Source: an uncultured Luteitalea sp. (GTDB lineage: Bacteria > Acidobacteriota > Vicinamibacteria > Vicinamibacterales > Vicinamibacteraceae). From it: DNA of 64,000 bases. Shown in pieces: positions 1-9,214 of this stretch (the first letter of the stretch is position 1; each line of letters opens with the position of its first letter). The stretch lies in assembly GCA_934541105.1 (NCBI GenBank), contig CAKTDA010000002.1:496001-560000 (forward strand). Direction: 5' to 3'. The translations under genes were made by a program, and so were the position numbers. The notes beneath the pieces are model-generated. The model saw only the letters and a list, made by a program, of their open reading frames with translations, made no database searches and was not told the DNA's origin.

Positions 1-1725
1 GTAGTGCTGCGCGACCGCGTAGAGCATGGCCGGCGTGTACACGTGCCAGTTGGCATACCCGCTGACGTGGCCGTCGGCTTCCTGGTTGTTGCGGAACTGC
101 GCGCGCAGTTCCTCGCCCGAGATCGCGTGGTACCCGCGCAGGTCGTAGAGCATGTAATCCACGTAGACGGCCTGGTTGACGGGCCATGGCGTGCCGACCT
201 GGCTGTAGGCGAAGTTCGAGTACGGCAGGTCGATCCGCACGTCCGGACCTTCACCGCCATGCCGGCGCGGCAGCCGCAGCGCATGCCACAGGTTCGCGCG
301 GAACAGGTCGTTGACAATCGGTTCCGGCACCGTGAAGCGCGCGCCGCGATCGACGTAGGCCGACCAGAATCCGATCGTGGCTTCGCGCGCCTTCGCATGA
401 TCGAGTGCCGCGAACGTCGCGACGTCCGCGTCGGCGACGACGGGCGACGGCAGCTTCACGACGAGGCGCCGCGTGCCATGGGCGGCAAGCGAGACGAACG
501 CCGTGGCGTCCACCCGCTTCTGCTGCCCTTGATAGTCGGCCGTGCCGTTGACCGCCAGATCGTCGGCACCCTCGATGCCGAGCAGCACCCGGGCCCGGCC
601 GCGTTCCCGCAGGAGCGTCGTCGCGCCCTCCCGCTCGACGACGACCGTGCCGTCGAAATAATCGGGCATCCGGCGACGATGGGTCATCGAGATCGGCACG
701 GTCCGCGCCTCGCCGCGCAGCTCGCTCACCGTCAGCTGCTGCATCAGCACCATCGGCATGTCGCCACGCCGTTCCGTCGGGGGCCCGGCAAGTGGGTAGG
801 CGAACTGCTCGACCTCGTACCTCAGGCCGTCCTCCTCGAACGTCGTGGTCATCACCGGCAGTCCATCCGCGAGCCGCTGCGACTTCCACGCCGGCAGGAT
901 GCCCTTGCCCATCTCGCCGAACGCGAACCAGAAGCGCACCTTGTCGGGATTGCCCTCGTCGCTCCAGACCCCGGCGCCACGGTCGATGCCGAACTTGTGG
1001 ATGGCGCTGTCCCACGTGAGGCCGACGATGTGGCCGGGACCTCGCGTCTGCGGGTTCGTGTAGGCGGGGTGGCCCATGTCCTCCCAGCGCGCGGTGTACT
1101 GCGCGAGCGTCGCTTCCGGCTCGCTGCGCAGCCGATCGAGCATGCGCTGGCCCTTGCGCGACGCCAGGGCCCGCAGGTGCTCGTCGAACGTCGGCGGCGT
1201 GTCGCCGATCGTGACGTACACGTCGAGCGACGGAATCCACACTGCCTTCTCCGCGAGAAGCTGCGGAATCGTCACCGTGAAGCCACGCGTGCCGGCATCG
1301 TCGAGCTGGATCGTCAGCGCCGGGGCCGGCGAGTGAAATGCCGGATCGCCGAGCAGGCGGCGTGCGGTGTCGGCGTCGCTTGCGGCAATGAGGTCGGTCC
1401 ACAGCACGTGCACGTCCTGCGACGGCACGAGCGCCAGATCCGGATGCTCCACGCGCAGGCGCAGGCCGTCGCTGTCGCCGCGCCCGGCCGTCGTCCTCGC
1501 AACCTGCCGATCGAGCGCGTCACCACGCTCGAATCCCACCGCCGACACATCCCGAACCGCAAGGCCCACCGAGCCGGCAATCGAGACGCGGTGAGGCGTC
1601 GCCGCGTCCGCACGGTGGCCCCACGACACGCCAATCACGTGCGCGGACTGGGCAAGGCCAGGCGAAGCAGCGGCGCAGAGGACGACGACGCCGATGGCTG
1701 TACGGACTACGCGCGTGAGCGACAT
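1..1725 (-). CDS. Six-hairpin glycosidase-like secreted protein, 3' end outside window
   Basis: The frame stays open without a stop from an ATG at 1725-1723 to the window edge, giving 575 codons of an incomplete protein. The first ~26 residues form a signal peptide (hydrophobic run IGVVVLCAAASPGLAQ), so the product is probably exported. The visible C-terminal part (about residues 420-575) is rich in Trp, Tyr and Asn and has motifs such as FWSAYVDRG, NDLFRANLWHALRLP and NQAVYVDYMLYDLRGYH. These are reminiscent of (alpha/alpha)6 six-hairpin glycosidases such as rhamnosidase or glucoamylase-like families. Upstream is a beta-rich region. It is divergent from the GH2 gene at 1906 with a 180-base shared upstream region, so a common carbohydrate-degradation locus is likely. 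Family and substrate are not established; the catalytic region may lie beyond the edge. Confidence 0.75.
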   Translation of the reverse strand, partial: MSLTRVVRTAIGVVVLCAAASPGLAQSAHVIGVSWGHRADAATPHRVSIAGSVGLAVRDVSAVGFERGDALDRQVARTTAGRGDSDGLRLRVEHPDLALVPSQDVHVLWTDLIAASDADTARRLLGDPAFHSPAPALTIQLDDAGTRGFTVTIPQLLAEKAVWIPSLDVYVTIGDTPPTFDEHLRALASRKGQRMLDRLRSEPEATLAQYTARWEDMGHPAYTNPQTRGPGHIVGLTWDSAIHKFGIDRGAGVWSDEGNPDKVRFWFAFGEMGKGILPAWKSQRLADGLPVMTTTFEEDGLRYEVEQFAYPLAGPPTERRGDMPMVLMQQLTVSELRGEARTVPISMTHRRRMPDYFDGTVVVEREGATTLLRERGRARVLLGIEGADDLAVNGTADYQGQQKRVDATAFVSLAAHGTRRLVVKLPSPVVADADVATFAALDHAKAREATIGFWSAYVDRGARFTVPEPIVNDLFRANLWHALRLPRRHGGEGPDVRIDLPYSNFAYSQVGTPWPVNQAVYVDYMLYDLRGYHAISGEELRAQFRNNQEADGHVSGYANWHVYTPAMLYAVAQHY

Positions 1726-1905
1726 GTGCCGCGCATCGTATGCAGGCGGGCGGCACGCGAGAAGCCCGGCGGACGGCAGCCGTACTGTAGATTCCAGCTA
1801 ATCGGACCAGGCAGCCGTCCGGGCGTCCGTGTCGAGCGCGAGCCGGGCCGCGCCGGAGTACAAGACCATCACACCCTAGCAGGCGCCCGGAGGAACCGTC
1901 GTTCG

Positions 1906-4650
1906 ATGCGAATCGTGATTGCCGCCACGCTGGCGCTGCTCGCGCTGCCCGTCCCGTCCCTTGCGCAACGCGCGTCGCTGGTCCTGGACGGCACATGGCA
2001 GTTCCGGCAGGACGTACAGGCCCGGGGCGATGCGGAAGGATGGGCCTCGGGCGGAGAAGCGTTCCCGCGCACGATCGAAGTGCCCGGCGCCTGGCAGGCC
2101 CAGGGCGTCGGCAAACAGCAGGGGACGCTGCGGCACGACTACGCCGGCGTGGCCTGGTATCGCCGCAGCATCGCGATTCCCGCCGACTGGAAGGGCCGCG
2201 TCGTGTCGCTGCGCATCGGCGGGGCCCATCGCGAGACGACGGCGTACGTCAACGGCCGCCGCGTCGGCTCGCACCGCGGCTTCAGTGCGCCGTTCGCCTT
2301 CGACGTCACCGACGCCATCCAGCCGGGAGTCGAGAACGTGATCGCGCTCCGGATTGCCAACCCGGGCGCCGTGCCGCTCGAGGGCCCCCGCGAGCAGACG
2401 GGCGCGCAGCCGACGGGGATGCTCAACTACATCGGCAACTGGGGCGGTGTCTACGGCCGTGTCGAGCTGCGCGCCACCGATCGCGTGGCGATCGGCGACC
2501 TCTACGTGCGGCCCGACGTCGCCAACAGCACCGCCCGCTTCGTGGTGACGGTCGACAACCGGCAACAGGAGCCGTTCACCGGTGAGGTGCGGGCGCAAGT
2601 GGGCCCGAAGGCCTCGGCACGCGTGCCGATCAGCGTTGCCGCGGGCGATCGGCGCGAGGTGACCGTGGTCGTGCCGATGCCCGGCGCCCGACTCTGGTCA
2701 CCCGACGACCCCCACCTGCACACGGCGGAGATCTCGCTGCACGAGGGCCGCCGCACACGCGACCGGCTGCAGGACCGCTTCGGGATGCGGCAGTTCTCGA
2801 CGCGGGGCAACGTGCTGCTGCTGAATGGCACGCCCATCTACCTGCGGGGCTACGGCGACGACAACATCGAGGTGCTGACCGGCTTTCCCCCGGCCTCGCG
2901 CGAAGCGTACCTGCAGCGCCTGCGGCAGGCGCGCGCCTTCGGCTTCAACACGGTGCGCTTCCACTCGATGACGCCTGCCGAGGAGTTCTTCCATGCGGCC
3001 GACGAGGTGGGCCTGCTCGTGATGGCCGAACTGCCTGCGGCCTACACGCAGTACGTGCTGCCGCATCGCGACTTCCTCCGGCAGGAACTCGTGGACGTCG
3101 TGCGCGCATACCGCAACCGGCCGTCGCTCCTGTCGCTGGCCTTCGGCAACGAGTTCAACCTGAACTGGCTGGAAACGGAAGCCGAACGCAAGACGTTCCT
3201 CGCGACGGTCAGCGACTTCTACACGCTGGCCAAGTCGCTGCACCCGGACGGCCTCGTGCTCTCGAACGACGGCTACGTGATGAAGCCGACCGACATGGTG
3301 AGTCACTACGGGTCCGGGCTTCCCGACCTGCCCGTCGTCAAGCACGAGTTCGGTGACTACTACTGCTCGCTACCCGACATCTCGCTGACGGATCGTTTCA
3401 CCGGCGTGTTCCTCCCGGGGTGGCTGAAGGCAAAGACGGCGTGGGTCTCCGAGCACGCGCTCGGGGGCCAGTACCCGACGTACGTGCGCAACTCGCAGCG
3501 CCTCCAGCAGCTCGGACGCAAGTTCCAGATCGAGCGCATCAGGAAGCGGCAGGACATCACCGGCTACCACTACTGGCTCATCGTGGACTTCCCCGGCGGC
3601 ACCGGTGAGGGCGACTCCTGGGAAGAGGGCTGGTTCGACTACTTCTGGCAGCCGAAGGGCATCGAACCGGCCGACGGCCAGGCCATCAATGCGGCCGTCC
3701 TGCCGCTGATCGAGACCGACGTCGCCGACAGGAACCTCTGGAACGACGCCCCGCGTCCCGTGGACATCGTCGTGTCGAACTATGGCGACCGCGACCTGTC
3801 CGGCGCGCGCCTGTCGTGGTCCATCGTCGCTGACGGCACGCCGACGGCGCAGGGCACGGTGGCCATCAATCAGCCGATGGGCAAGGTCGGACGGGTCGCG
3901 ACCATCGACATTCCGGCCGCTCCGGCGGATCGCGCGCGCAAGCTCGATCTCGTCATCGACGTCGGTGGTGCGCGACCGAACACCTGGTCGTTCTGGACCT
4001 ATCCACGCGAGGGCCGTCTCGCCCGGTCGGGCATGCCGATTCGATCGGCGGTGAAGTGGGCCGGCATCACCCGCCTCTATCCGTTCATCGAGGATGCACG
4101 TGGCCTCTCCGCCGGGCAGGGACTGCTCGTGACACCGGCGCTCGACGCGGCCGCCATGGCGCACCTCGAAGCGGGCGGGCGTGTGTGGGTCATGAGCGAG
4201 CGGTCCCGCAGCCAGGAGCGGCCCGAGGTCAGCTTCTTCCCCGCGGCCGGTGGAGCGCTCGGCACCGTCGTGGCTGCTCATCCGGCGCTCGAAGGATTCC
4301 CCCACGACGGCTTCGCGGACCTGCAGTTCTACAACCTGATCGACGGCGCGACTCCACTCGCGCTCGACAGGTGGCCGGCGGCGCTCGAACCAATCGTCGG
4401 CGGCATCCGGACGAAGGCGGGGTTCCTCGCCAAGACGAAGGACCTGTCGCGCGTGGGTTACGTCTTCGAGGCGAAAGTCGGAGCAGGCCGTCTGCTCGTG
4501 AGCACGCTGCGGTTCCGCGACCACTTCGACGAGGCCTATCCGGGAGCGCTGTACCTGTTCGATCGGCTGCTGCGCTACGCGAGCGGCCCGCAGTTCGCGC
4601 CGGCCGTGGACGTCACGGCCGACCAGTTCAGGCCGCTGATGGCCCCGTAG
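1906..4650 (+). CDS. Glycoside hydrolase family 2 protein (beta-galactosidase/glucuronidase-like), exported
   Basis: A 914-residue protein starting at ATG 1906, with a GGAGGAA ribosome site at 1889-1895. The longer upstream frame runs antisense to the neighbouring gene and is not used. Residues 1-21 form a signal peptide ending in SLAQ. The domain order is typical of GH2: a jelly-roll sugar-binding domain (about 30-190, beginning LDGTWQF), an Ig-like domain (about 195-290), then a TIM barrel beginning NGTPIYLRGYG near 305. The motif FGNEFN places the probable acid/base at Glu416, and KHEFGDYY suggests Glu481 as nucleophile. The C-terminal ~270 residues form extra beta-rich and glutamine-amidotransferase-like segments of uncertain role. 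It probably hydrolyses beta-linked sugars outside the cytoplasm; the exact substrate cannot be told. It ends tail-to-tail with the SDR gene with no gap. Confidence 0.88.
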   Translation: MRIVIAATLALLALPVPSLAQRASLVLDGTWQFRQDVQARGDAEGWASGGEAFPRTIEVPGAWQAQGVGKQQGTLRHDYAGVAWYRRSIAIPADWKGRVVSLRIGGAHRETTAYVNGRRVGSHRGFSAPFAFDVTDAIQPGVENVIALRIANPGAVPLEGPREQTGAQPTGMLNYIGNWGGVYGRVELRATDRVAIGDLYVRPDVANSTARFVVTVDNRQQEPFTGEVRAQVGPKASARVPISVAAGDRREVTVVVPMPGARLWSPDDPHLHTAEISLHEGRRTRDRLQDRFGMRQFSTRGNVLLLNGTPIYLRGYGDDNIEVLTGFPPASREAYLQRLRQARAFGFNTVRFHSMTPAEEFFHAADEVGLLVMAELPAAYTQYVLPHRDFLRQELVDVVRAYRNRPSLLSLAFGNEFNLNWLETEAERKTFLATVSDFYTLAKSLHPDGLVLSNDGYVMKPTDMVSHYGSGLPDLPVVKHEFGDYYCSLPDISLTDRFTGVFLPGWLKAKTAWVSEHALGGQYPTYVRNSQRLQQLGRKFQIERIRKRQDITGYHYWLIVDFPGGTGEGDSWEEGWFDYFWQPKGIEPADGQAINAAVLPLIETDVADRNLWNDAPRPVDIVVSNYGDRDLSGARLSWSIVADGTPTAQGTVAINQPMGKVGRVATIDIPAAPADRARKLDLVIDVGGARPNTWSFWTYPREGRLARSGMPIRSAVKWAGITRLYPFIEDARGLSAGQGLLVTPALDAAAMAHLEAGGRVWVMSERSRSQERPEVSFFPAAGGALGTVVAAHPALEGFPHDGFADLQFYNLIDGATPLALDRWPAALEPIVGGIRTKAGFLAKTKDLSRVGYVFEAKVGAGRLLVSTLRFRDHFDEAYPGALYLFDRLLRYASGPQFAPAVDVTADQFRPLMAP

Positions 4651-5400
4651 TCACTTGGCGGTCCAGCCGCCGTCGACGGGGATCACGGCGCCGGTGACGT
4701 AGGATGCCTCATCAGAGGCAAGGAACAGGGCGGCGGCAGCCACTTCGCGGGCCTCGCCGACCCGCCCGAGCATGGTCTGGCTGCACTGCCACTCGTAGGC
4801 AGGGTCACCCGGACGCGGCGAGATGCGGGTCTGGATCGGACCCGGGCACAGCGCGTTCACGCGAACGTTCCGTCGCCCGTAGTCGTAGGCAGCACTGAGC
4901 GTGTACCCGAGCAGGCCGGCCTTCGTCGTCGTGTATGCCACCGAAGTGGGGCATCCGACGAGTGCCTGGATGGAAACGATGTTGACGATGGATCCGCCGC
5001 CGGCCGCCAGCATGTGCGGAAGCACCTCACGCGTGCAGTTGTGCGTGCCGAGCAGGGCGACCGAGATGCACCGGTCCCATTCGTCGGCCGTCGAGTCGAG
5101 CACGCCGTGGAACTCGCCGAGGTACGCGGCGTTGTTGCAGAGGACGTCGAGGCGCCCCGCCTCGGCAAGTGCCCTCGACACCGCGGCCGCGACCTCGCCC
5201 GGCGACGAGACGTCGGCGCGGCAGAAGATCGCGCGTCCACCCGTGCTGCGGATGGCCTCCGCCGTCTCTTCACCAGCCGCGGCGTCCACGTCGACGAGCG
5301 TGACGTGCGCACCGTGCGCCGCGAAGCACTCGCCGATCGCGCGGCCGATGCCGTGCGCGGCGCCCGTGACGATGGTTCCCTTTCCTTCGAGTCGGTCCAT
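4651..5400 (-). CDS. SDR-family NAD(P)-dependent oxidoreductase
   Basis: A 249-residue classical short-chain dehydrogenase. I chose the ATG at 5400 (MDRLEGKG) because it places the nucleotide-binding strand at the usual distance from the N-terminus; a 14-residue longer form is open but lacks family character. Visible motifs are TGAAHGIG (12-19) for the dinucleotide, Asp37 at the end of the second strand (favours NAD over NADP), NNAA (89-92), and the catalytic set Ser143, Tyr156, Lys160 with canonical spacing. The C-terminal DGGWTAK is typical. It lies between a glycosidase and a divergent IclR regulator (start 5528), so a sugar or hydroxy-acid dehydrogenase controlled by that regulator is plausible. 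The substrate is unknown. Confidence 0.9.
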   Translation of the reverse strand: MDRLEGKGTIVTGAAHGIGRAIGECFAAHGAHVTLVDVDAAAGEETAEAIRSTGGRAIFCRADVSSPGEVAAAVSRALAEAGRLDVLCNNAAYLGEFHGVLDSTADEWDRCISVALLGTHNCTREVLPHMLAAGGGSIVNIVSIQALVGCPTSVAYTTTKAGLLGYTLSAAYDYGRRNVRVNALCPGPIQTRISPRPGDPAYEWQCSQTMLGRVGEAREVAAAALFLASDEASYVTGAVIPVDGGWTAK

Positions 5401-5527
5401 GCGATGGGCCGGCATTCTCAGGCGGCGCCCAGGCGCTGTCAATTGCCGTGCGCGGGAGCGTGCGCATCCTGTCCAGCCCCGTGGACCCGGAGTGCGTGGC
5501 GCATGCCACGGTCAAGGAGCATGAGCA

Positions 5528-6343
5528 ATGCGTGCCACGAAGACGCCATCGGTGCCGGCCCTGCAGCGGGGGCTCGCCATCCTCGAACGAATCGCGCGGT
5601 CACGACGGGGCCTGACGTTCGCGCAGCTCACGCGGTACTTCGACTTCCCGAAGAGCTCGGTGCACACGCTCGTCCTCACGCTCGAACGCGAAGGCTATCT
5701 GCAGCGTGATGATGCGACCGGCCGGTACGTGACCGGGTTGAAGCTGGTGCACCTTGCCGGGATGACGCTCGACAGCGTCGTGCTGCGCGAACGCGCGACG
5801 CCGGTACTGCGCGGGCTCGTGGCCGACACCGGGATGACCGCGCATCTCGCCGCGCTCGATCGCGACGAGGTGACGATCATCGCGAAGGTGGATCGGCCCG
5901 GCGCACATCGCATCGCGACGTGGGTGGGCAAGCGCATGGACGCGCACTGCACGAGCGTCGGCAAGTGCCTGATCGCGCACGTCCCCGAGGAGGACGTGGA
6001 CAGGCTGATTGCCGATCGCGGCCTGCTCCGGCACAACGAGTACACGATCGTTTCGCCCGTCCGCCTGAAGCACGAGCTCGCGCGGATCCGCGCCGTGGGC
6101 TACGCGCTCGACGATCAGGAGGAGGAGCTCGGAGGACGGTGCGTCGGCGCGCCCGTCTGGAACCGCGAGGGCCGTGTCGTTGCCGCGCTCAGCGTGTCGG
6201 GCACCACCGATCGCATCAACACGGACACGATGGACGCCATCATCGCTCGCGTCCGGCAGGCGGCTGCCGCGGTGTCGGCAGAACTGGGGTTCGGAGGGCA
6301 TACGGTCGCCGGGCCGCACACGACGAGTTCCGACGCGGCCTGA
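5528..6343 (+). CDS. IclR-family transcriptional regulator
   Basis: A 271-residue protein with the two-domain IclR layout. The N-terminal winged helix-turn-helix (about residues 10-70) includes SVPALQRGLAILERIA and PKSSVHTLVLTLEREGYL. The C-terminal effector-binding domain (about 85-255) contains TGMTAHLAALDRDEVTIIAKVD, HCTSVGKCLIAH and the late GGRCVGAPVWNREGRVVAALSVSG segment. A purine-rich site AAGGAG lies just before the ATG. The gene is divergent from the SDR gene across 127 bases, the usual position for a local regulator of sugar or aromatic-acid catabolism. The SulP transporter begins a few bases after its stop, so the two may be co-transcribed. The effector is not predictable. Confidence 0.92.
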   Translation: MRATKTPSVPALQRGLAILERIARSRRGLTFAQLTRYFDFPKSSVHTLVLTLEREGYLQRDDATGRYVTGLKLVHLAGMTLDSVVLRERATPVLRGLVADTGMTAHLAALDRDEVTIIAKVDRPGAHRIATWVGKRMDAHCTSVGKCLIAHVPEEDVDRLIADRGLLRHNEYTIVSPVRLKHELARIRAVGYALDDQEEELGGRCVGAPVWNREGRVVAALSVSGTTDRINTDTMDAIIARVRQAAAAVSAELGFGGHTVAGPHTTSSDAA

Positions 6344-6348
6344 TAGGC

Positions 6349-8094
6349 TTGTCGCCGGAGACTCGACTTACGCCCACACCAACACCAGACTTCTCGCAGT
6401 GGCGCCCGCGGCTCCTCGAGTCGCACCACGACGGGCGGCACCTGCTCTCCGACCTGATCGCCGGCGTCACAGTCGGCCTCGTCGCCCTGCCGCTGGCCAT
6501 GGCCTTCGGCATCGCCTCGGGCACCACACCCGAGGCCGGCCTCTACACCGCCATCGTCGGCGGCTTTCTCGTCTCGCTGCTCGGCGGATCGAGCGTCCAG
6601 ATCGGCGGACCGACCGGCGCGTTCGTGGTGATCGTCGCCGGCATCATCGGCGCCCACGGCATGTCGGGCCTGCTGATGGTGACGATGATGGCCGGCGCGC
6701 TGCTGCTCGTGCTCGCGCTCACGGGCCTCGGCACCGCGGTCCGCTTCATCCCGCGACCCATCCTCATCGGCTTCACCAACGGCATCGCGGTGCTCATCGC
6801 CTCGACGCAGATCCGCGATGCGCTCGGGCTGACCATGGCAACGGTGCCGGGCGAGTTCCTCGAGCGCATGCACGCGTACTGGGTGGCCCTGCCGACGATT
6901 CACTGGCCGGCCGCGGCCTTCACGGCGTGCTCGCTCGCCGTGATTCTCGTCGTGCCCCGGATCCTCCCCCGCGTGCCGGGCGCCATTGCCGCCCTCGTCG
7001 TCGGCACCGTCGCCAGCATGCTGCTGCCAGGTACGGTGGAGACGATCGGCTCACGGTTCGGCGGCATTCCGTCCGGCCTGCCGACGATCGTCATCCCCGA
7101 GTTCCGGGCCGACCTCCTGCTCACGCTGCTCCCCGAGGCCCTGACCGTCGCCCTGCTCTGCGCGGTCGAGAGCCTGCTCTCGGCATCGGTGGCCGACCGC
7201 ATGACGGGCGAGGTCCACAACCCTCACGCGGAACTGCTCGCGCAGGGCATGGCGAACGTCGCGGTGCCGCTCGTCGGCGGCATCCCGGTGACCGGCGCGA
7301 TTGCCCGCACCGCCACAAACATCCGCGCCGGCGCGCGCACGCCGGTTGCCGGCATCGTGCACGCCTTCACGCTGCTGGCCATCATCCTCGTGATGGCGCC
7401 CCTCGCGCAGCACATCCCGATGGCGACGCTCGCGGCGGTGCTCTTCGTCGTGGCGTGGAACATGGGCGAGTGGTTCGAGATTCCCGGCGTGGTGCGCATC
7501 GGCGTCGCCGATCGCGTGGTGTGGTTCGTGACCTTCGCGCTGACGGTCCTGGCCGACCTGACCGTCGCCGTGGAAGTGGGGATCGTCCTTGCCGCGCTGC
7601 TGTACGTCTATCGCGTCTCGGAGACGAGCTCGGTGTCGATCGTCACCCCGAGCTACATCGAGGACGGGCAGCAGCACAGCCTGCAGCTGCAGGACGTGCC
7701 CGAGTACGTCAGCATCCTGCGCATCCACGGGCCGTTCCTGTTCGGCACCACCGACAAGCTGATGCTCGCGACACGCGACCTCGACGCGTTCAACCCGATC
7801 GTGATCGTGCGCCTGCGGAACATGACGGCCATCGATGCGACAGGCCTGCACGCGCTCGAGATGTTCGCCGATCGCCTGCACCAGAGCGGCCGGCATCTCG
7901 TGCTCTGCGGCGCACACGACCAGCCGGCGCGCATGCTGCGCCAGGCCGGGTTCGTCGAGCACATCGGTATGGCCAACATCACGCCGAGCGTCCAGGCCGC
8001 GCTGATCCGCGCCCGCCAGATCCGGGCACAGGACGCGCCGCGCATCCACGATCCCGAGGCCCGGGTCCCGAGCCTCGAGGCCCCGAACCCCTAG
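6349..8094 (+). CDS. SulP-family anion transporter with STAS domain
   Basis: A polytopic inner-membrane protein of about 581 residues with a SulP transmembrane core and a cytoplasmic C-terminal STAS domain. The core starts with the family segment DLIAGVTVGLVALPLAMAF and contains SVQIGGPTGAF; about 10-12 hydrophobic segments follow. The STAS domain (about residues 445-560) includes ILRIHGPFLFGTTDKL and VIVRLRNMTAIDATGLHAL, with the Asp-Ala-Thr-Gly loop typical of the fold. Family members move sulfate, bicarbonate or other anions. The start is uncertain: no ATG or GTG lies at the right distance, and TTG 6349, six bases after the IclR stop, is the most reasonable choice, implying translational coupling. 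No strong ribosome site is visible. Substrate is not assignable. Confidence 0.85.
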   Translation: MSPETRLTPTPTPDFSQWRPRLLESHHDGRHLLSDLIAGVTVGLVALPLAMAFGIASGTTPEAGLYTAIVGGFLVSLLGGSSVQIGGPTGAFVVIVAGIIGAHGMSGLLMVTMMAGALLLVLALTGLGTAVRFIPRPILIGFTNGIAVLIASTQIRDALGLTMATVPGEFLERMHAYWVALPTIHWPAAAFTACSLAVILVVPRILPRVPGAIAALVVGTVASMLLPGTVETIGSRFGGIPSGLPTIVIPEFRADLLLTLLPEALTVALLCAVESLLSASVADRMTGEVHNPHAELLAQGMANVAVPLVGGIPVTGAIARTATNIRAGARTPVAGIVHAFTLLAIILVMAPLAQHIPMATLAAVLFVVAWNMGEWFEIPGVVRIGVADRVVWFVTFALTVLADLTVAVEVGIVLAALLYVYRVSETSSVSIVTPSYIEDGQQHSLQLQDVPEYVSILRIHGPFLFGTTDKLMLATRDLDAFNPIVIVRLRNMTAIDATGLHALEMFADRLHQSGRHLVLCGAHDQPARMLRQAGFVEHIGMANITPSVQAALIRARQIRAQDAPRIHDPEARVPSLEAPNP

Positions 8095-8108
8095 CCCGAG
8101 CTACAGGC

Positions 8109-8405
8109 ATGTCCGCCTACGTCATCGTCGAAGTCCGCGTCACGAACCCTGAACCCTACGCTGCCTATCGCGACCTCGCGACGGCAAGCGTCGCGCGCCA
8201 TGGCGGCCGGTTCCTCGCGCGAGGTGGAGCCGTCACGCCGCTCGAGGGCGACTGGAACCCCGAGCGGCTCGTCGTCATCGAGTTCCCTTCCGTGGACGCC
8301 GCACGCGCCTGGTACTTCTCGGACGACTACCAGCAGGCGCTTGCGGTGCGCGTCGCGAACTCGGTCGGCAAGGCGCTGATCATCGAGGGTCACGGGCCTT
8401 CGTGA
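8109..8405 (+). CDS. DUF1330 family protein
   Basis: A 98-residue protein beginning MSAYVIVEVRVTNPEPYAAY, a small ferredoxin-like alpha/beta (dimeric barrel) domain typical of DUF1330. Conserved-looking elements are GGRFLARGG, LVVIEFPSVDAARAWYFSDDYQ and the terminal IIEG strand. Family members have no settled function. It starts 14 bases after the SulP stop, so it probably belongs to the same transcript. Its last 26 bases overlap the convergent end of the lipoprotein gene on the other strand, so there is no room for an independent terminator. Confidence 0.88.
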   Translation: MSAYVIVEVRVTNPEPYAAYRDLATASVARHGGRFLARGGAVTPLEGDWNPERLVVIEFPSVDAARAWYFSDDYQQALAVRVANSVGKALIIEGHGPS

Positions 8406-9213
8406 CGTCGCGGCGAACCCCGCTGCTCACCGGCGTCGCTGGTGCTGACAGCGCGCGGTTCGCTTCCGCGCGAAGGCTACCCGCCACGCGCGGGTTCGCG
8501 GCAAGCCCGCGGAGGGCGTCCGGCTGTGTCCGCGCGAGTTCGGCGGGGTTCATCGCGAGCGTCCGCAGGGCGCTCACGGGCAGGCCGCGGGCCTCTGCGC
8601 GCTTCGTGATCGCGATGGCGCGCGGCGTCCGCTCGAACGCCTCCAGCTTGCGCATGCAGTCGGGGAACTTCGCCGACGCCTTGCGGTAGTACTCGAGGTT
8701 GGCGCGGAAGATGTCGTCCGACCCGGTCTGCTCGGCGATGTCGGCTTCCGCCTCGAGGTTGCGGGCGAATGCCTCGCCATTGCCGCTGGCAAAGAGCGCC
8801 ATGGACCACCGGATCCGCTCCATGACGATGTCGGGGAGTCGATACGCATAGCTCCGGTCCGTCGTGACGTCGATGTACTCGGTCGTCGATGCCTGGTACG
8901 GCACGGCCTCGAAGTACAGGCGGACACGGCGGCCAGGCACGACCTTGAACGCGAAGAGGTCACCGGTGCTGTCGCGGTCGTGCGGTGCGATCTCGAGCCC
9001 GTCCTCGTACTCGGCACTCACGCGCACGTTCCAGTCGGCCTGCGGCGTCGCATTGTCGGACGGGACCACCCGTCCGTAGAGGACCGATGTCGGATCCGGT
9101 GCGTCAGACCCGACCATCTCCGGGGATGGCCCGCCCCGGTCGCACGATCCGAGCACGAGCAGCGACAGGAGGACGCCGAACACGGGACCCCGGATGCCGA
9201 ACGACGCACGCAT
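8380..9213 (-). CDS. Predicted lipoprotein, third gene of protease/EAD operon
   Basis: A 277-residue protein starting at ATG 9213-9211. The first 24 residues are a lipoprotein signal with the lipobox VLGSC (Cys24), so it should be anchored in a membrane facing the periplasm. Residues ~45-130 look beta-rich (transthyretin-like: VLYGRVVPSDNATP, LFAFKVVPGRRVRLYFEAVPY). Residues ~140-240 are helical, with repeated Ala/Leu/Arg segments. I do not recognise the family. Its start lies one base beyond the stop of the EAD-domain gene, so it is almost certainly the last gene of a three-gene operon with that gene and the subtilase. Its 3' end overlaps the DUF1330 gene by 26 bases on the opposite strand. 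Confidence 0.75.
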   Translation of the reverse strand: MRASFGIRGPVFGVLLSLLVLGSCDRGGPSPEMVGSDAPDPTSVLYGRVVPSDNATPQADWNVRVSAEYEDGLEIAPHDRDSTGDLFAFKVVPGRRVRLYFEAVPYQASTTEYIDVTTDRSYAYRLPDIVMERIRWSMALFASGNGEAFARNLEAEADIAEQTGSDDIFRANLEYYRKASAKFPDCMRKLEAFERTPRAIAITKRAEARGLPVSALRTLAMNPAELARTQPDALRGLAANPRVAGSLRAEANRALSAPATPVSSGVRRDVTKARDPR

Positions 9214-9214
9214 G

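Noticed and set aside
4..1905. Long plus-strand open frame upstream of and in frame with the GH2 gene
   Set aside because: It is antisense to the convincing glycosidase-like gene on the minus strand (1-1725). The translated part is Arg-rich without protein patterns, and the GH2 signal peptide with ribosome site begins at 1906.
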